Of a stretch of DNA of 35,053 bases, positions 26,099 to 34,296 are shown in pieces (positions within the stretch are counted from its first letter, which is position 1; every line of letters begins with the position of its first letter). The stretch is from assembly GCA_903877395.1 (NCBI GenBank), contig CAIRDU010000170.1, positions 1 to 35,053 on the forward strand. Direction: 5' to 3'. The position numbers and the translations under genes are program-made. The DNA comes from an uncultured Planctomycetaceae bacterium. GTDB taxonomy: Bacteria; Planctomycetota; Planctomycetia; Pirellulales; UBA1268. Under the pieces are notes generated by a model. It made no database searches. It had not been told where the DNA came from and worked only from the letters and a program-made list of their open reading frames with translations.

Positions 26099-27664
26099 TT
26101 ACGAAAGAGAGAAGGGGAGGCATGAGGAGAGCTTTTCCCACAGCGTCCACAGGCCCACTACGATCAGCCCTGCCGAAGAGATCCAGAGCAGAATATCCCA
26201 CGCTCGCGATGGTATGAGGCGAGCGTCGAGTTGGCAGTAGCGAAAGAACAACACAGCCACGCCGATGGCCGAGAGCATGATGGCTTGCGCCACACCGCTG
26301 GCCAGCACCATGCCCACAGGCTCTCGAATCGCAATGGCCAGCACCATCGCTACCAGCGGCCAGGCCACAGAGATCCGGCGCGTCCATCGTCTGCGGCTGG
26401 CATCATCGCCCGCCACTCGGCCTGCCAGAATGAGTCCATCTGTCACCATGCGGGCATTGCCGGCTGCGGCCACAAACAGCGTGGAGTAAAGCACAGCAAA
26501 TGCTCCAACCAAAAATAAACCGGCCGCCCACTGGCCAAACACAGGGGCATACATTGCACCGAGCGTGCGCACCATCTCGCCGCCGGCCGGCCGCAGTCCC
26601 AGTCGCCCAAGCGTGGCTGCTCCTAGAAGATAGAAGGCGATGGTCACTGCGGTGTAGACGAGCATGCTGGTCCACGCATCGAGTTGCATCACCCGCATCC
26701 ACCCGCGGGCGCGGTGGGCCCATGCTGGCGATGGATCGCGAGGGCCGACTGCTTCGCCGTACCCTTTTTCTAGACACCAATAGGGATAAATCATTAACTC
26801 GCTGGCCCCCACGCCGATAATGCCAAAAGCCGCCAGCGCCGTCATCATCGGCGATCGCCCGCCGATGGCTGGCGGGATCGAGGGCACAAGGCCGCTTGCA
26901 AGCTCTGACGAGGAGATTGCCCACGCGGGATCCAACTGCAGCATGAGGAGGGCTAGGAGCGTGACGAGCGTGAACGTGCCGACCAGCACGATCGACACGC
27001 GTTCGATCAATCGGTAGTGGCCCATCCCCAGAAGGAGCGATGTGACTACTCCCACGGCAACGGCCCAGATCGTTTCATCTGGAGGCACCTTGAGCGAGGC
27101 GATTGTGGCGTTCAGCGTGGCCAGTCGGATGCTCGGCGACGGTGTGTCGGCTGCGAACTGTGGAGAAGCGATTGCGTTGTGTGCAGTGCGGCGGGCAGTG
27201 GCTTCGGCAATCAGCGTGCCAGCAGCCTCGTTGTGTACTTGATTCCACTCCCGGCCGGCGGGCGTGATAGGCATGCCTGCGGCGAGTGTTTGAGCAACGC
27301 CTGCCAGAATGCCACCCTGCTGCACAACGATCAGCAGCGTCATCACCGCCCAACTCCAATAGATCCAGCCTAGGCCTGCAAAGCGTGGGCCTGGCACGCC
27401 GTCGAATGCATCCAGTGGCGTGCGGCCCCAAGTGAGCGTTGTGCGACCGATTTCAATCTGCGCCGCCACCTTGATCGCGCAGCCGACGATGATTAGCCAG
27501 AGGAGCAGAAACCCCGCCTCTGCGCCGACAGTCGTTGTGGCGATGAGTTCTCCGCTGCCCACAATCGAACTGGCGAGAATGATTCCTGGCCCGAGGTGCG
27601 CGAGTGATGCAAGAAGCGTTGCGGGAGGCTCCCGAGTGGCAAGCGGTGCATGGGTGTTGGCCAT
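26099..27664 (-). CDS. Nramp-family-related membrane transporter lacking canonical metal motifs
   Basis: A 521-residue membrane protein with about eleven hydrophobic segments and the overall Nramp order. Segment 1 reads GPGIILASSIVGSGELIATT (25-44), where canonical Nramp proteins have DPGN at the GSGE position. Segment 6 reads GVGASELMIYPYW (284-296) without the usual MPH. The Asp, Asn and Met that bind manganese or iron are therefore absent. A hydrophilic insertion of about 60 residues (133-195) lies between membrane segments in the first half. It may carry another ion or use another mechanism; magnesium-type Nramp relatives also depart from these motifs. ATG 27664 is chosen, as the longer frame to 27841 runs into the neighbouring epimerase gene. 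Confidence 0.85.
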   Translation of the reverse strand: MANTHAPLATREPPATLLASLAHLGPGIILASSIVGSGELIATTTVGAEAGFLLLWLIIVGCAIKVAAQIEIGRTTLTWGRTPLDAFDGVPGPRFAGLGWIYWSWAVMTLLIVVQQGGILAGVAQTLAAGMPITPAGREWNQVHNEAAGTLIAEATARRTAHNAIASPQFAADTPSPSIRLATLNATIASLKVPPDETIWAVAVGVVTSLLLGMGHYRLIERVSIVLVGTFTLVTLLALLMLQLDPAWAISSSELASGLVPSIPPAIGGRSPMMTALAAFGIIGVGASELMIYPYWCLEKGYGEAVGPRDPSPAWAHRARGWMRVMQLDAWTSMLVYTAVTIAFYLLGAATLGRLGLRPAGGEMVRTLGAMYAPVFGQWAAGLFLVGAFAVLYSTLFVAAAGNARMVTDGLILAGRVAGDDASRRRWTRRISVAWPLVAMVLAIAIREPVGMVLASGVAQAIMLSAIGVAVLFFRYCQLDARLIPSRAWDILLWISSAGLIVVGLWTLWEKLSSCLPFSLS

Positions 27665-27726
27665 CAGCGTTCTTCGGGAAGTGTTGTGAGTCGTTGTCTT
27701 GATGGCCACTTGGGAGTAGCACACAA

Positions 27727-28725
27727 TCAGTTTAAAGAGTTTGGAAAGGCTTCCTGTCCGTGCAGCCACGCCAGCATTTCTTCCAGACCTTCGCGTGTGG
27801 TTTGGGGGTGATGAAAACCGGCAGCCACGAGCTTGTCGCACGGGAAGACGCTCGTTTCATCGATTGTTTTGAGGCGGGCTGTTGTGAGGGGGAAGTCGCG
27901 GCGAGCGATCAGGCTGATCAGATCACCTAGGGGAGCGATCAGTCGGGCGAGTCGTTCGGGAATGCGTTTGGGGTTTGGAGCATGGCCCAGTTCGGCAATC
28001 AACGCTGCCAGTTGGCCCAGCGACAATGTCTCGCGGTCCGACACGTTGAATACTTCGCAGCCAGCCGCCGCGTGGGTGGCCGTCAACGCGATCGCTGAGG
28101 CGAGGTTGCCTCGCGAGACAATCGATTTTTGTGTGAGCCCTTGACCCACAAGGCATGGCTTGCCGGCCAGGATCTGCCGCACAAACGCCGCGAGGTTGGC
28201 TTCGTTGCCGGGGCCATAGACGGGGGCCGGCCGGAGGATCACGGCCATGCGGCGGGAATCCTCGTTGGCCCACGCTCGCACCGATTTTTCAGCCAGGGCC
28301 TTCGAGCGGCCGTAGGGTGTGTCTGGATTCAGCGGAGCGTGTTCGAATTGGCTACCGGTGCCGGGAGCCACAGCTTTGATCGAGCTGACAAACACAAATC
28401 GCTGCACGCCGTGCCGGGCTGCCCAGTCCAGCCACTCCCGCGTGCCGCCGACATTGACGCGATCGAATTCATCGATATCGTCTGGCGTGGGCCGTGGAGT
28501 GTGTTGCTTGACCTCGAGATGCACGATCGCGTCGGTGTCGGCGGCATCGTAGAGCCCCATGAGCACATCCGCACGCGTTGCGCCGTGCCAGCCCACGGGG
28601 GGCGGTGGCTGCGGTGCCGCCCACGTTGCGCGGCTGGTGCCCACGCCGCAGTGGCCCGAGGCGGCAAGCACGTCGAGCAATCCACGGCCTACAAAACCAC
28701 GTGCTCCAGTGACAAGAAAGTTCAT
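27727..28725 (-). CDS. NAD-dependent epimerase/dehydratase (extended SDR)
   Basis: A 332-residue sugar-nucleotide enzyme. The NAD loop TGARGFVG is at 6-13. FVFVSSIKAVAPG holds the catalytic serine, and YGRSK supplies the Tyr and Lys of YxxxK. RPAPVYGPGNEAN and ISLIARRDFPLTTARLK-like segments resemble UDP-hexose 4-epimerases or 4-reductases found in O-antigen loci. It starts 15 bp after the GT4 gene on the same strand and is followed by the Nramp-like gene. Its product likely feeds that glycosyltransferase. By analogy with loci pairing a WbuB-like transferase with a hexosamine epimerase/reductase, an N-acetylated deoxyhexosamine is possible, but that is inference. Confidence 0.9.
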   Translation of the reverse strand: MNFLVTGARGFVGRGLLDVLAASGHCGVGTSRATWAAPQPPPPVGWHGATRADVLMGLYDAADTDAIVHLEVKQHTPRPTPDDIDEFDRVNVGGTREWLDWAARHGVQRFVFVSSIKAVAPGTGSQFEHAPLNPDTPYGRSKALAEKSVRAWANEDSRRMAVILRPAPVYGPGNEANLAAFVRQILAGKPCLVGQGLTQKSIVSRGNLASAIALTATHAAAGCEVFNVSDRETLSLGQLAALIAELGHAPNPKRIPERLARLIAPLGDLISLIARRDFPLTTARLKTIDETSVFPCDKLVAAGFHHPQTTREGLEEMLAWLHGQEAFPNSLN

Positions 28726-28740
28726 GGCTCGAGCCTTGGG

Positions 28741-30111
28741 CTACGAAGCAGTGGCTTCGATCCACTGGGCAAACTGAGAGTATGTTTTTTCGCGGTCGAA
28801 TTCGGCTTCGGCCAGCCGGCGGGCCCCTTGCCTGTAGTTCAGAAGAAGAGGGCGGTTGGAGGCTAGTGATGCGATGGCTCGTGCCAGAGAAGCGGCATCG
28901 CCTGCGGTGTACTTGAGTCCGGCGACGGAACTTGTGACGAGTGATTCTAATTCGCCCGGCAGCGAGTTGATGATGGCCAAGCCTGCTGCAGCGTAGTCGC
29001 ATGCTTTATAGGGCACCGTCACAAGCGACTCTGGTTTGACGAGTACAAGCCCAACGTCGCAAGCCGAGAGCAACCGCACATACGCTGTGCGGTCGAGCAG
29101 ACCGTGTATGATGACGCGGCACGAACCGCTGATGCCTGCTGCAGCGGCGCGGATCGATGCTTCAAACTTTCCAGTGCCAGCAATGTGAATCTCGGCGGGA
29201 GTGCCAGCAGCGGAGAGCATTTTGGCCGCAGCAATCGCAGTGAGGACATCCTGCCCGGCTTCAAGTGTGCCGGAATACACGCACGCCAGTGGCTTGTCTG
29301 GCAGCGATTTTTCTGGCAGCGGTGTTATTGCGGCAGGCTTCTCCACCGGCTGAGTGGTGGCATCGGTGGGCGTGGCAGTCGCATCGGCCGCTACGGGCGA
29401 TACTCGCACCGGCGGCGAAAATTCTTGGAGGTAGGCACCCAGATAGCACAGGTGCATCGGCTTCTGGTGAGTCATCTTCTGACCAGCGGCATTCCGCAGC
29501 ATGGTGTCAGCATAGGTTTGCGTTGCAGTGGAGATCGCATCGGCCGCTTCGATCACAGCGGCACGTCGACGGTACATGCCGCCAAGGAGGAGTGGCGAGA
29601 TCATCTGGCGGAACCAGCGTGGGCCTGGCAAGAGCCGCTGGAATGTCTCGGGCCAGACGTCCATGAGGTCAACAACCAGCAAAGCGTCGAGCCGCTTGGC
29701 AAGGCGGGCAGCGGCCTCGGGGCTATCCAGCGGCGGCAGGCTGGCCAGAATCACATCGGGCCGAGCCAGTTGGCCGGAGGCAACCGACTCGTTGGCCAGC
29801 CGCTCGAACGTGCGGCCAAAGTCGCGGTGGCTGGCAAATCGGGCCAGCGAGACATTTTTTGCATACGGCCGCACGGCCACCAGTCGAACCGAAAACCCCT
29901 CGTCTTCCCGCATCTGCATCGGCACGGTGCGCACGGCCTTGCGGCGGTGGCTCCAGGTAGAACTCCACCACGTCACATCGTGACCTCGCCCGGCCAGCAC
30001 GCGGGCAAGCGACCAATATCGCAGCGGTGGCAGGCCCTCCCCAGGAATGTCATCAAACGGATTCACGATCCAGACCGAAAGCGGCTGGGGTAACGGAGAA
30101 AATCGGCTCAT
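28741..30111 (-). CDS. Glycosyltransferase family 4 (GT-B, WbuB/WcaI-like)
   Basis: A 456-residue cytoplasmic transferase for surface polysaccharide assembly. The acceptor domain starts with VWIVNPFDDIPGEG and has RYWSLARVLAGRGHDVTWWSS-like pattern and VVDLMDVWPETF, resembling WbuB/WcaI-type members. The donor domain begins at ACVYSGTLEAGQD and has VKPESLVTVPYKACDYAAAG, in which the first Glu lies in the E-x7-type donor site. Between the domains is a low-complexity Ala/Thr/Pro/Glu insert of about 45 residues, probably a disordered linker. The epimerase gene follows by 15 bp, so the two are co-transcribed. It is divergent from asnB across a 204-bp spacer. Confidence 0.9.
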   Translation of the reverse strand: MSRFSPLPQPLSVWIVNPFDDIPGEGLPPLRYWSLARVLAGRGHDVTWWSSTWSHRRKAVRTVPMQMREDEGFSVRLVAVRPYAKNVSLARFASHRDFGRTFERLANESVASGQLARPDVILASLPPLDSPEAAARLAKRLDALLVVDLMDVWPETFQRLLPGPRWFRQMISPLLLGGMYRRRAAVIEAADAISTATQTYADTMLRNAAGQKMTHQKPMHLCYLGAYLQEFSPPVRVSPVAADATATPTDATTQPVEKPAAITPLPEKSLPDKPLACVYSGTLEAGQDVLTAIAAAKMLSAAGTPAEIHIAGTGKFEASIRAAAAGISGSCRVIIHGLLDRTAYVRLLSACDVGLVLVKPESLVTVPYKACDYAAAGLAIINSLPGELESLVTSSVAGLKYTAGDAASLARAIASLASNRPLLLNYRQGARRLAEAEFDREKTYSQFAQWIEATAS

Positions 30112-30265
30112 GGCCGAAGCCTAACAAAACGGGATACCCAAACGGAGTCAGACGCGCCGCGCAGCCGATTCAACGCGTTGTTCCAATTCGACGCCGAGCG
30201 GGCCGTACGATTTTGTTTAGCCAGTCGCACAACGACCTTGCTCCCATTGTCCACCTTACCCAGTT

Positions 30266-30294
30266 TTGGTGGCTGCCATAGTTTGTGGTATATT
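30266..30294 (+). promoter_or_regulatory. Candidate sigma-70-type promoter of asnB
   Basis: TTGGTG (30266-30271) and TATATT (30289-30294) are separated by exactly 17 bp. The -10 box matches 5 of 6 consensus positions, the -35 box 3 of 6. Transcription would start near 30301, giving a very short leader containing AAGGGG (30304-30309), 6 nt before the GTG start. The rest of the 204-bp divergent spacer shows nothing else clear. Confidence 0.45.
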
Positions 30295-30315
30295 TGGCAC
30301 AATAAGGGGCATTTC

Positions 30316-32271
30316 GTGTGTGGCATCTGTGGAGTCATCAGCGCTGATCCGCGACCGGTCGCCCCGGCCGTTCGTTCCATGATGCAAGCGATGGTGCATC
30401 GAGGCCCTGATGACTTGGGCTACGAGCAGTTGCCGCTGGGGAAAGATGGCAACGGGCCCGTGGTCGGATTTGGCTTTCGCCGCCTTTCCATTCTGGATCT
30501 TTCGCCGGCCGGCCATCAGCCGATGTTTCACCCACCCACCGGCAACTGCCTGATCTTCAACGGGGAGATTTACAACTCCCGCACACTGCGAACTGAGTTG
30601 GAGGCAAAAGGTAGCGTGTTTCGCGGCACGAGCGATTCGGAAGTGCTGCTTCACGCTCTCTCCACGTGGGGCGAGGCGGCACTCGAAAAACTTCAAGGTA
30701 TGTTTGCTCTGGCGTTTTACGAGTCTCAGTCGCGTCGGATTCTCTTGGCCCGTGATCCGTTAGGCATCAAGCCTTTGTACGTGGCAAAGCTTCCGGATCG
30801 ATTTGTGTTTGCCAGCGAAGTGCGAGCCGTGCTGGCATCCGGTCTGGTTTCAAGCGATCTGGACATGGCCGGTATCGCCGGGATGTTAGCGTATGGTGCG
30901 GTGCAGTCGCCTCGCACGGTGTTTGAGCAGATCAGGTCGTTTCCAGCGGGTTCTTCGCAGTGGCTCGATGCCTCGATTGCGATAGACGCAACAGTCCTGA
31001 ATCCGCCGCGGCGCTATTGGAGCTTTTCGCAACGCATTCTGGATGTCGATCGCCCTCAAGCTGCTGCCACTGTGCGCAGCATGCTGCACGAATCCGTGCT
31101 TCGGCATCTGGTGGCCGATGTGCCGGTGGGTGTATTTCTGTCGGCCGGGATCGACAGCACGATCATTGCATCGTTCGCCCGTGAATACACGCCGCAGGTC
31201 ACGGCCTTTACCGTGGGCTTTGGGGCGGTGCACGGGGAAGACGAAATGCCGCTGGCATCGGCCACCGCTTCGTCGCTGGGCATCAAGCACCTTTGTGTTG
31301 AGCTCGACGCGAACAATATGTCTTCAAAGTGGCACGAATGGCTCAAAGTCATGGACAGTCCGAGCATCGACGGCTTCAACACCTACGTCGTCAGCCGCAG
31401 GCTGGCTCAGGAAGGCGTCGTCGTGGGGCTCTCCGGATTGGGTGCCGACGAACTCTTTGGCGGATACCCGTGCTTCCGCCGGGCGATTCGGCTATCTCGT
31501 ATTTTAGAATCGCTCTCGTTGATTCCACGCTGCCTCAGGTCGGGGGCGGTGGCTGGCCTCGGATTCCTTGCACGCAAGCCCGAGGCAGCCGGCAAACTCT
31601 GCGATCTTGTGGGTGGCGATCCTAGCGTGGCCGGAATAACTCGGTCGCTGCGTCGCGCGCTCTCCAATCGGCGCATGCAGTCGCTGGATCTCTCGTCTCA
31701 ACGCGTGGGGCTTGCGGCCGACTATCTGGAAAGTGGTCCTGATCGACTCGATCCGATCTTGGATGACGAGCCATTCAATACAGTCTCTCGGCTCGAACTG
31801 GTTCACTACATGGGCGACACGCTCCTGCGCGACACCGATTCCAACAGCATGCAAAATTCGCTGGAGGTGCGGTTGCCCTTTTTGGATCTGCCGCTGGTTG
31901 ATTATGTTTCGGCGCTGCCGACCGCCGTGAAGTACGACAGCCGTAGCCGGCCAAAGGTGTTACTGCGAGACGCTTGCGCAGGCGTGTTTGGTGCGAGAAT
32001 CGCTAACCGGCCAAAAACAGGTTTTTCGCTGCCGATTGGCGACTGGATGCGTGGCCAGATGCGAGAGTCGTGTGAGGCAGCAATCGACTATCTGGGTGAA
32101 TGGTCTATGCTGGATCGCAAAGAGGTGCATCGCACCTGGGAATCATTTCAGCGTGCCAGCATCAGGATGCATTGGTCGCGACCGCTGTCGCTGGTGGTGC
32201 TGGGGAATTATCTAAAGCAGGCGTCTGCCATTCAGTCGCAGGCGTCATCAGCGCCGATCCACGCCCGGTAG
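30316..32271 (+). CDS. asnB: Asparagine synthase (glutamine-hydrolyzing)
   Basis: A 651-residue amidotransferase. The start is GTG, giving Cys2 as the N-terminal nucleophile after Met removal (CGICG); a longer frame from 30178 would bury it and cannot be right. Glutaminase motifs: HRGPDD (28-33) and FNGEIYN (81-87). The synthetase domain has the ATP loop SAGIDS (276-281) and GLSGLGADELFGGYP. Such enzymes occur in polysaccharide and exosortase loci, where they may amidate sugars or peptides rather than make free asparagine; the glycan setting here fits that. The last nine or so residues and the stop codon are encoded by a relic of a second asnB read in another frame, so the natural C-terminus has been replaced. 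Confidence 0.95.
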   Translation: MCGICGVISADPRPVAPAVRSMMQAMVHRGPDDLGYEQLPLGKDGNGPVVGFGFRRLSILDLSPAGHQPMFHPPTGNCLIFNGEIYNSRTLRTELEAKGSVFRGTSDSEVLLHALSTWGEAALEKLQGMFALAFYESQSRRILLARDPLGIKPLYVAKLPDRFVFASEVRAVLASGLVSSDLDMAGIAGMLAYGAVQSPRTVFEQIRSFPAGSSQWLDASIAIDATVLNPPRRYWSFSQRILDVDRPQAAATVRSMLHESVLRHLVADVPVGVFLSAGIDSTIIASFAREYTPQVTAFTVGFGAVHGEDEMPLASATASSLGIKHLCVELDANNMSSKWHEWLKVMDSPSIDGFNTYVVSRRLAQEGVVVGLSGLGADELFGGYPCFRRAIRLSRILESLSLIPRCLRSGAVAGLGFLARKPEAAGKLCDLVGGDPSVAGITRSLRRALSNRRMQSLDLSSQRVGLAADYLESGPDRLDPILDDEPFNTVSRLELVHYMGDTLLRDTDSNSMQNSLEVRLPFLDLPLVDYVSALPTAVKYDSRSRPKVLLRDACAGVFGARIANRPKTGFSLPIGDWMRGQMRESCEAAIDYLGEWSMLDRKEVHRTWESFQRASIRMHWSRPLSLVVLGNYLKQASAIQSQASSAPIHAR

Positions 32272-32361
32272 AGCCGGCTGTTGGTTCCATGATGCGAGGG
32301 CCTGCTGCGGCCATGGCCGGACATCGAATGAGCTTGCCTGAGGTCAGAACTGAACTCTGGC
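32241..32361 (+). pseudogene. Relic of a second asparagine synthase gene (5' portion)
   Basis: Bases 32241-32295 match the start of asnB (30331-30385) at 46 of 55 positions. They encode GVISADPRPVEPAVGSMM against GVISADPRPVAPAVRSMM. Seven of nine differing codon positions aside, six codons differ silently and only two change the residue, the pattern of a paralog once under selection. A 15-bp deletion follows, then RGP (asnB 29-31). In the same frame, AGH-R-M at about 32316 and RTEL at 32346-32357 recall asnB AGHQPM and RTEL in the same order, with the intervening parts missing. The frame is open but has no start of its own and overlaps the end of asnB by 31 bp. It stops being recognisable where the hydroxylase gene ends. 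Confidence 0.75.
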
Positions 32362-33072
32362 TTATAAAAGCCCTTCGGCCCGCATGCCCGCTAAGTCGGC
32401 TTCGTTGGCTCGGGCGTTTGTGCCGAGCACATAATCGGCCAGCGGAAAAACAACGTTGAAATTCTTGTTGGGATACCGGTGGTGCAGGTAGTGGTGGCGA
32501 GCCAGGAATTTATAAACAGACCAACGAGTGAAAAAGCGATCTTCCGGCTTGTGCATTTCCATGTGGATCTTATTCCAGATGTAATGATGCACGCAGGCGA
32601 TCACAGGGAAGATGATGGCCCCTGTATATGAAAAAACTGCGATCACAAGAGAAAACGGAAGCGATTCGAGAAACCCTTCCCGCATGCTCAATTGAATGCC
32701 CCGGTCTGTTCCTGCGGGCACAGGCTCATCGTGAAAAGTTTTTAAGTAATGGCCGTGGTGCACAATGGCGTGTTGCTCAAACGCCGTCTTGAGCGCCGCG
32801 ATGCGGCTGCTGAAAAATCCCTTGCGGTGCATCACGCGGCGATGCACCTGATGCTCGATAAAAGACATCAACACCGTCAGTCCAATCACCCATCCGGCCA
32901 CTTGAAGCACCAGAAGCTGAGTTACGGAGAGTTGCCAATCGGGTAGCACAGGGATGGCCTCAAGGCAGGTTGAGTAGGGGCTTCTTTGGAACAACGCGAA
33001 AAACGGGAAAAACGCGGCATAACCGTGCAGTGGATACAGCAACCCGCCGAGGCTCCGCAAGGCCACTCTCAA
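32362..33072 (-). CDS. Fatty acid hydroxylase/sterol desaturase superfamily membrane protein
   Basis: A 236-residue di-iron membrane enzyme. The histidine boxes are present: H74-x2-H77-x4-H82, HAIVHHGH (101-108), HHYIWNKIHMEMH (162-174) and HHYLHH (193-198). Hydrophobic segments lie at about 48-70 and 135-162. Members hydroxylate or desaturate lipids with O2; here a lipid or lipid-linked glycan is possible. The start is uncertain. There is no ATG, TTG at 33072 is the first possible start after the upstream stop, and GTG at 33066 is an alternative. It follows the esterase-like gene by 45 bp on the same strand, so co-transcription is likely. Its 3' end meets the asnB relic. Confidence 0.88.
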   Translation of the reverse strand: MRVALRSLGGLLYPLHGYAAFFPFFALFQRSPYSTCLEAIPVLPDWQLSVTQLLVLQVAGWVIGLTVLMSFIEHQVHRRVMHRKGFFSSRIAALKTAFEQHAIVHHGHYLKTFHDEPVPAGTDRGIQLSMREGFLESLPFSLVIAVFSYTGAIIFPVIACVHHYIWNKIHMEMHKPEDRFFTRWSVYKFLARHHYLHHRYPNKNFNVVFPLADYVLGTNARANEADLAGMRAEGLL

Positions 33073-33117
33073 TAGACTCTTGCGGGTGGTGGACGTGGCT
33101 GTAAAGAAGCCGTTTGC

Positions 33118-34296
33118 TCACCGCGGCCCGGCCTTCTGTGAGGGCTTGGCGTGTGGTGGCTCGTGTTGGAGTCTGAATGTGACCAGCTGGGTGGGTGTGC
33201 CCAGACCTCCGTTGTCGGCGATGGCAACCATAGATTGGGCGCCGTCGTGGAGCGGGGGGCCCAGGGCCAGTCCTTCGAGATTGCACCCCAGCGAGTCCTT
33301 CCAGAGCAGCCGCTTGGCAACGTGGATTTCTGGCCGCAGGGACAGATCCCGCTGAATGGTGGAGACGTCCTGTGCCTTTGCGGTATCGACGAGGTAGATC
33401 CGGTTTTCAAACGGCGGCAGGCCGTGCGTGCCGGAGCGTTCCATCACGAGCAGGCGGCCTTGGCCCAAGGCAACCAGTGCCACCACGCCAGAGAATGGTG
33501 CGCCGTTGATCACCCGAAGGAATGTGTGCGGTGAGTCGACGGGGTAGGCAACCTGTCGCTCAGCGGCGGCTGGTCCATTCCCGTGGGGTTCGCCGTCGGT
33601 GGGAATCGGGATCGAGGCCAGCCTCACAACGGTGCCGGTAGTTTCAGTGGGTGGCGGGCCGTCGTTGGGCAGGGCTTCTTCGTTGGCTGTCCAGATGGCT
33701 AGGCCGTCGGGGTCGACGCTCAACGATTCGAGGCTGCGGTTGGGACGGTGCGATTGGAGGATCGCGGGCAGCGGCACCATTCCAACGAGGCTGCCATCCC
33801 GCAGGGCCACGCCTCGGATGGCCGGCGTGTCTTCCTCGCAGACCAGCAGGCATGGCCCGGGATCTGGGAGGCCTCGCCGCATGAGTCGCCGGGCGATCCG
33901 TTTTTCGAGATCCGGCGGGCAAGGGGCCAGATCCTCGTAGTCGTGCGTGGCAGTCAGCGTGACGGCCCGCAGATTCTTGACGGCCAGTGGGGATCCATCG
34001 GCTGCCAGCGCAAGGGAGAACGTGATGAGCCGGTTGCTGTTGTCCATCACGGCGGCCCACGCATCGTCGCCCAGCCAGGTGATGCCACTCAAGCCGGTGA
34101 GTTGCACCGCTGCGTTTGCTCCATCGGTTGCTTCGTCGGGCAGAGCCAGCATGCCCAGCATCTCGATGCGGGTCTGGGGCGGCGTGATTCTCGAAGCCAG
34201 AGAGAACGCCGCCGGTTCAACCCAGACAACTGTGGCGACAGTGGCAACAGTCGCAAATCCGATCAGGCTCGCTACGACAATTCGGGCAGCACGCAT
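33118..34296 (-). CDS. Esterase-like activity of phytase family protein, membrane-anchored or secreted
   Basis: A 392-residue protein with an N-terminal hydrophobic segment (about 5-30) for export or anchoring. The remainder looks like a beta-propeller of the esterase-like phytase family. Typical blocks are LTGLSGITWLGDDAWAAVMDN, SLESLSVDPDGLAIWTANEE-like and CNLEGLALGP with IADNGG. Esterase or phosphatase activity is suggested for the family but substrates are not established. The ATG at 34296 lies inside the upstream gene's last 25 bp, as in coupled genes. A longer frame to 34434 overlaps that gene in another frame and lacks family character. Confidence 0.85.
   Translation of the reverse strand: MRAARIVVASLIGFATVATVATVVWVEPAAFSLASRITPPQTRIEMLGMLALPDEATDGANAAVQLTGLSGITWLGDDAWAAVMDNSNRLITFSLALAADGSPLAVKNLRAVTLTATHDYEDLAPCPPDLEKRIARRLMRRGLPDPGPCLLVCEEDTPAIRGVALRDGSLVGMVPLPAILQSHRPNRSLESLSVDPDGLAIWTANEEALPNDGPPPTETTGTVVRLASIPIPTDGEPHGNGPAAAERQVAYPVDSPHTFLRVINGAPFSGVVALVALGQGRLLVMERSGTHGLPPFENRIYLVDTAKAQDVSTIQRDLSLRPEIHVAKRLLWKDSLGCNLEGLALGPPLHDGAQSMVAIADNGGLGTPTQLVTFRLQHEPPHAKPSQKAGPR

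Noticed and set aside
29104-30093. A 329-codon + strand frame opposite the GT4 gene
   Set aside because: It is antisense to a recognisable glycosyltransferase, with repetitive Arg/Gly/His composition expected of a GC-rich shadow.
30178-30315. N-terminal extension of asnB by 46 residues
   Set aside because: It would bury the catalytic cysteine that must follow the initiator. The GTG at 30316 has a good ribosome site and gives Cys2.
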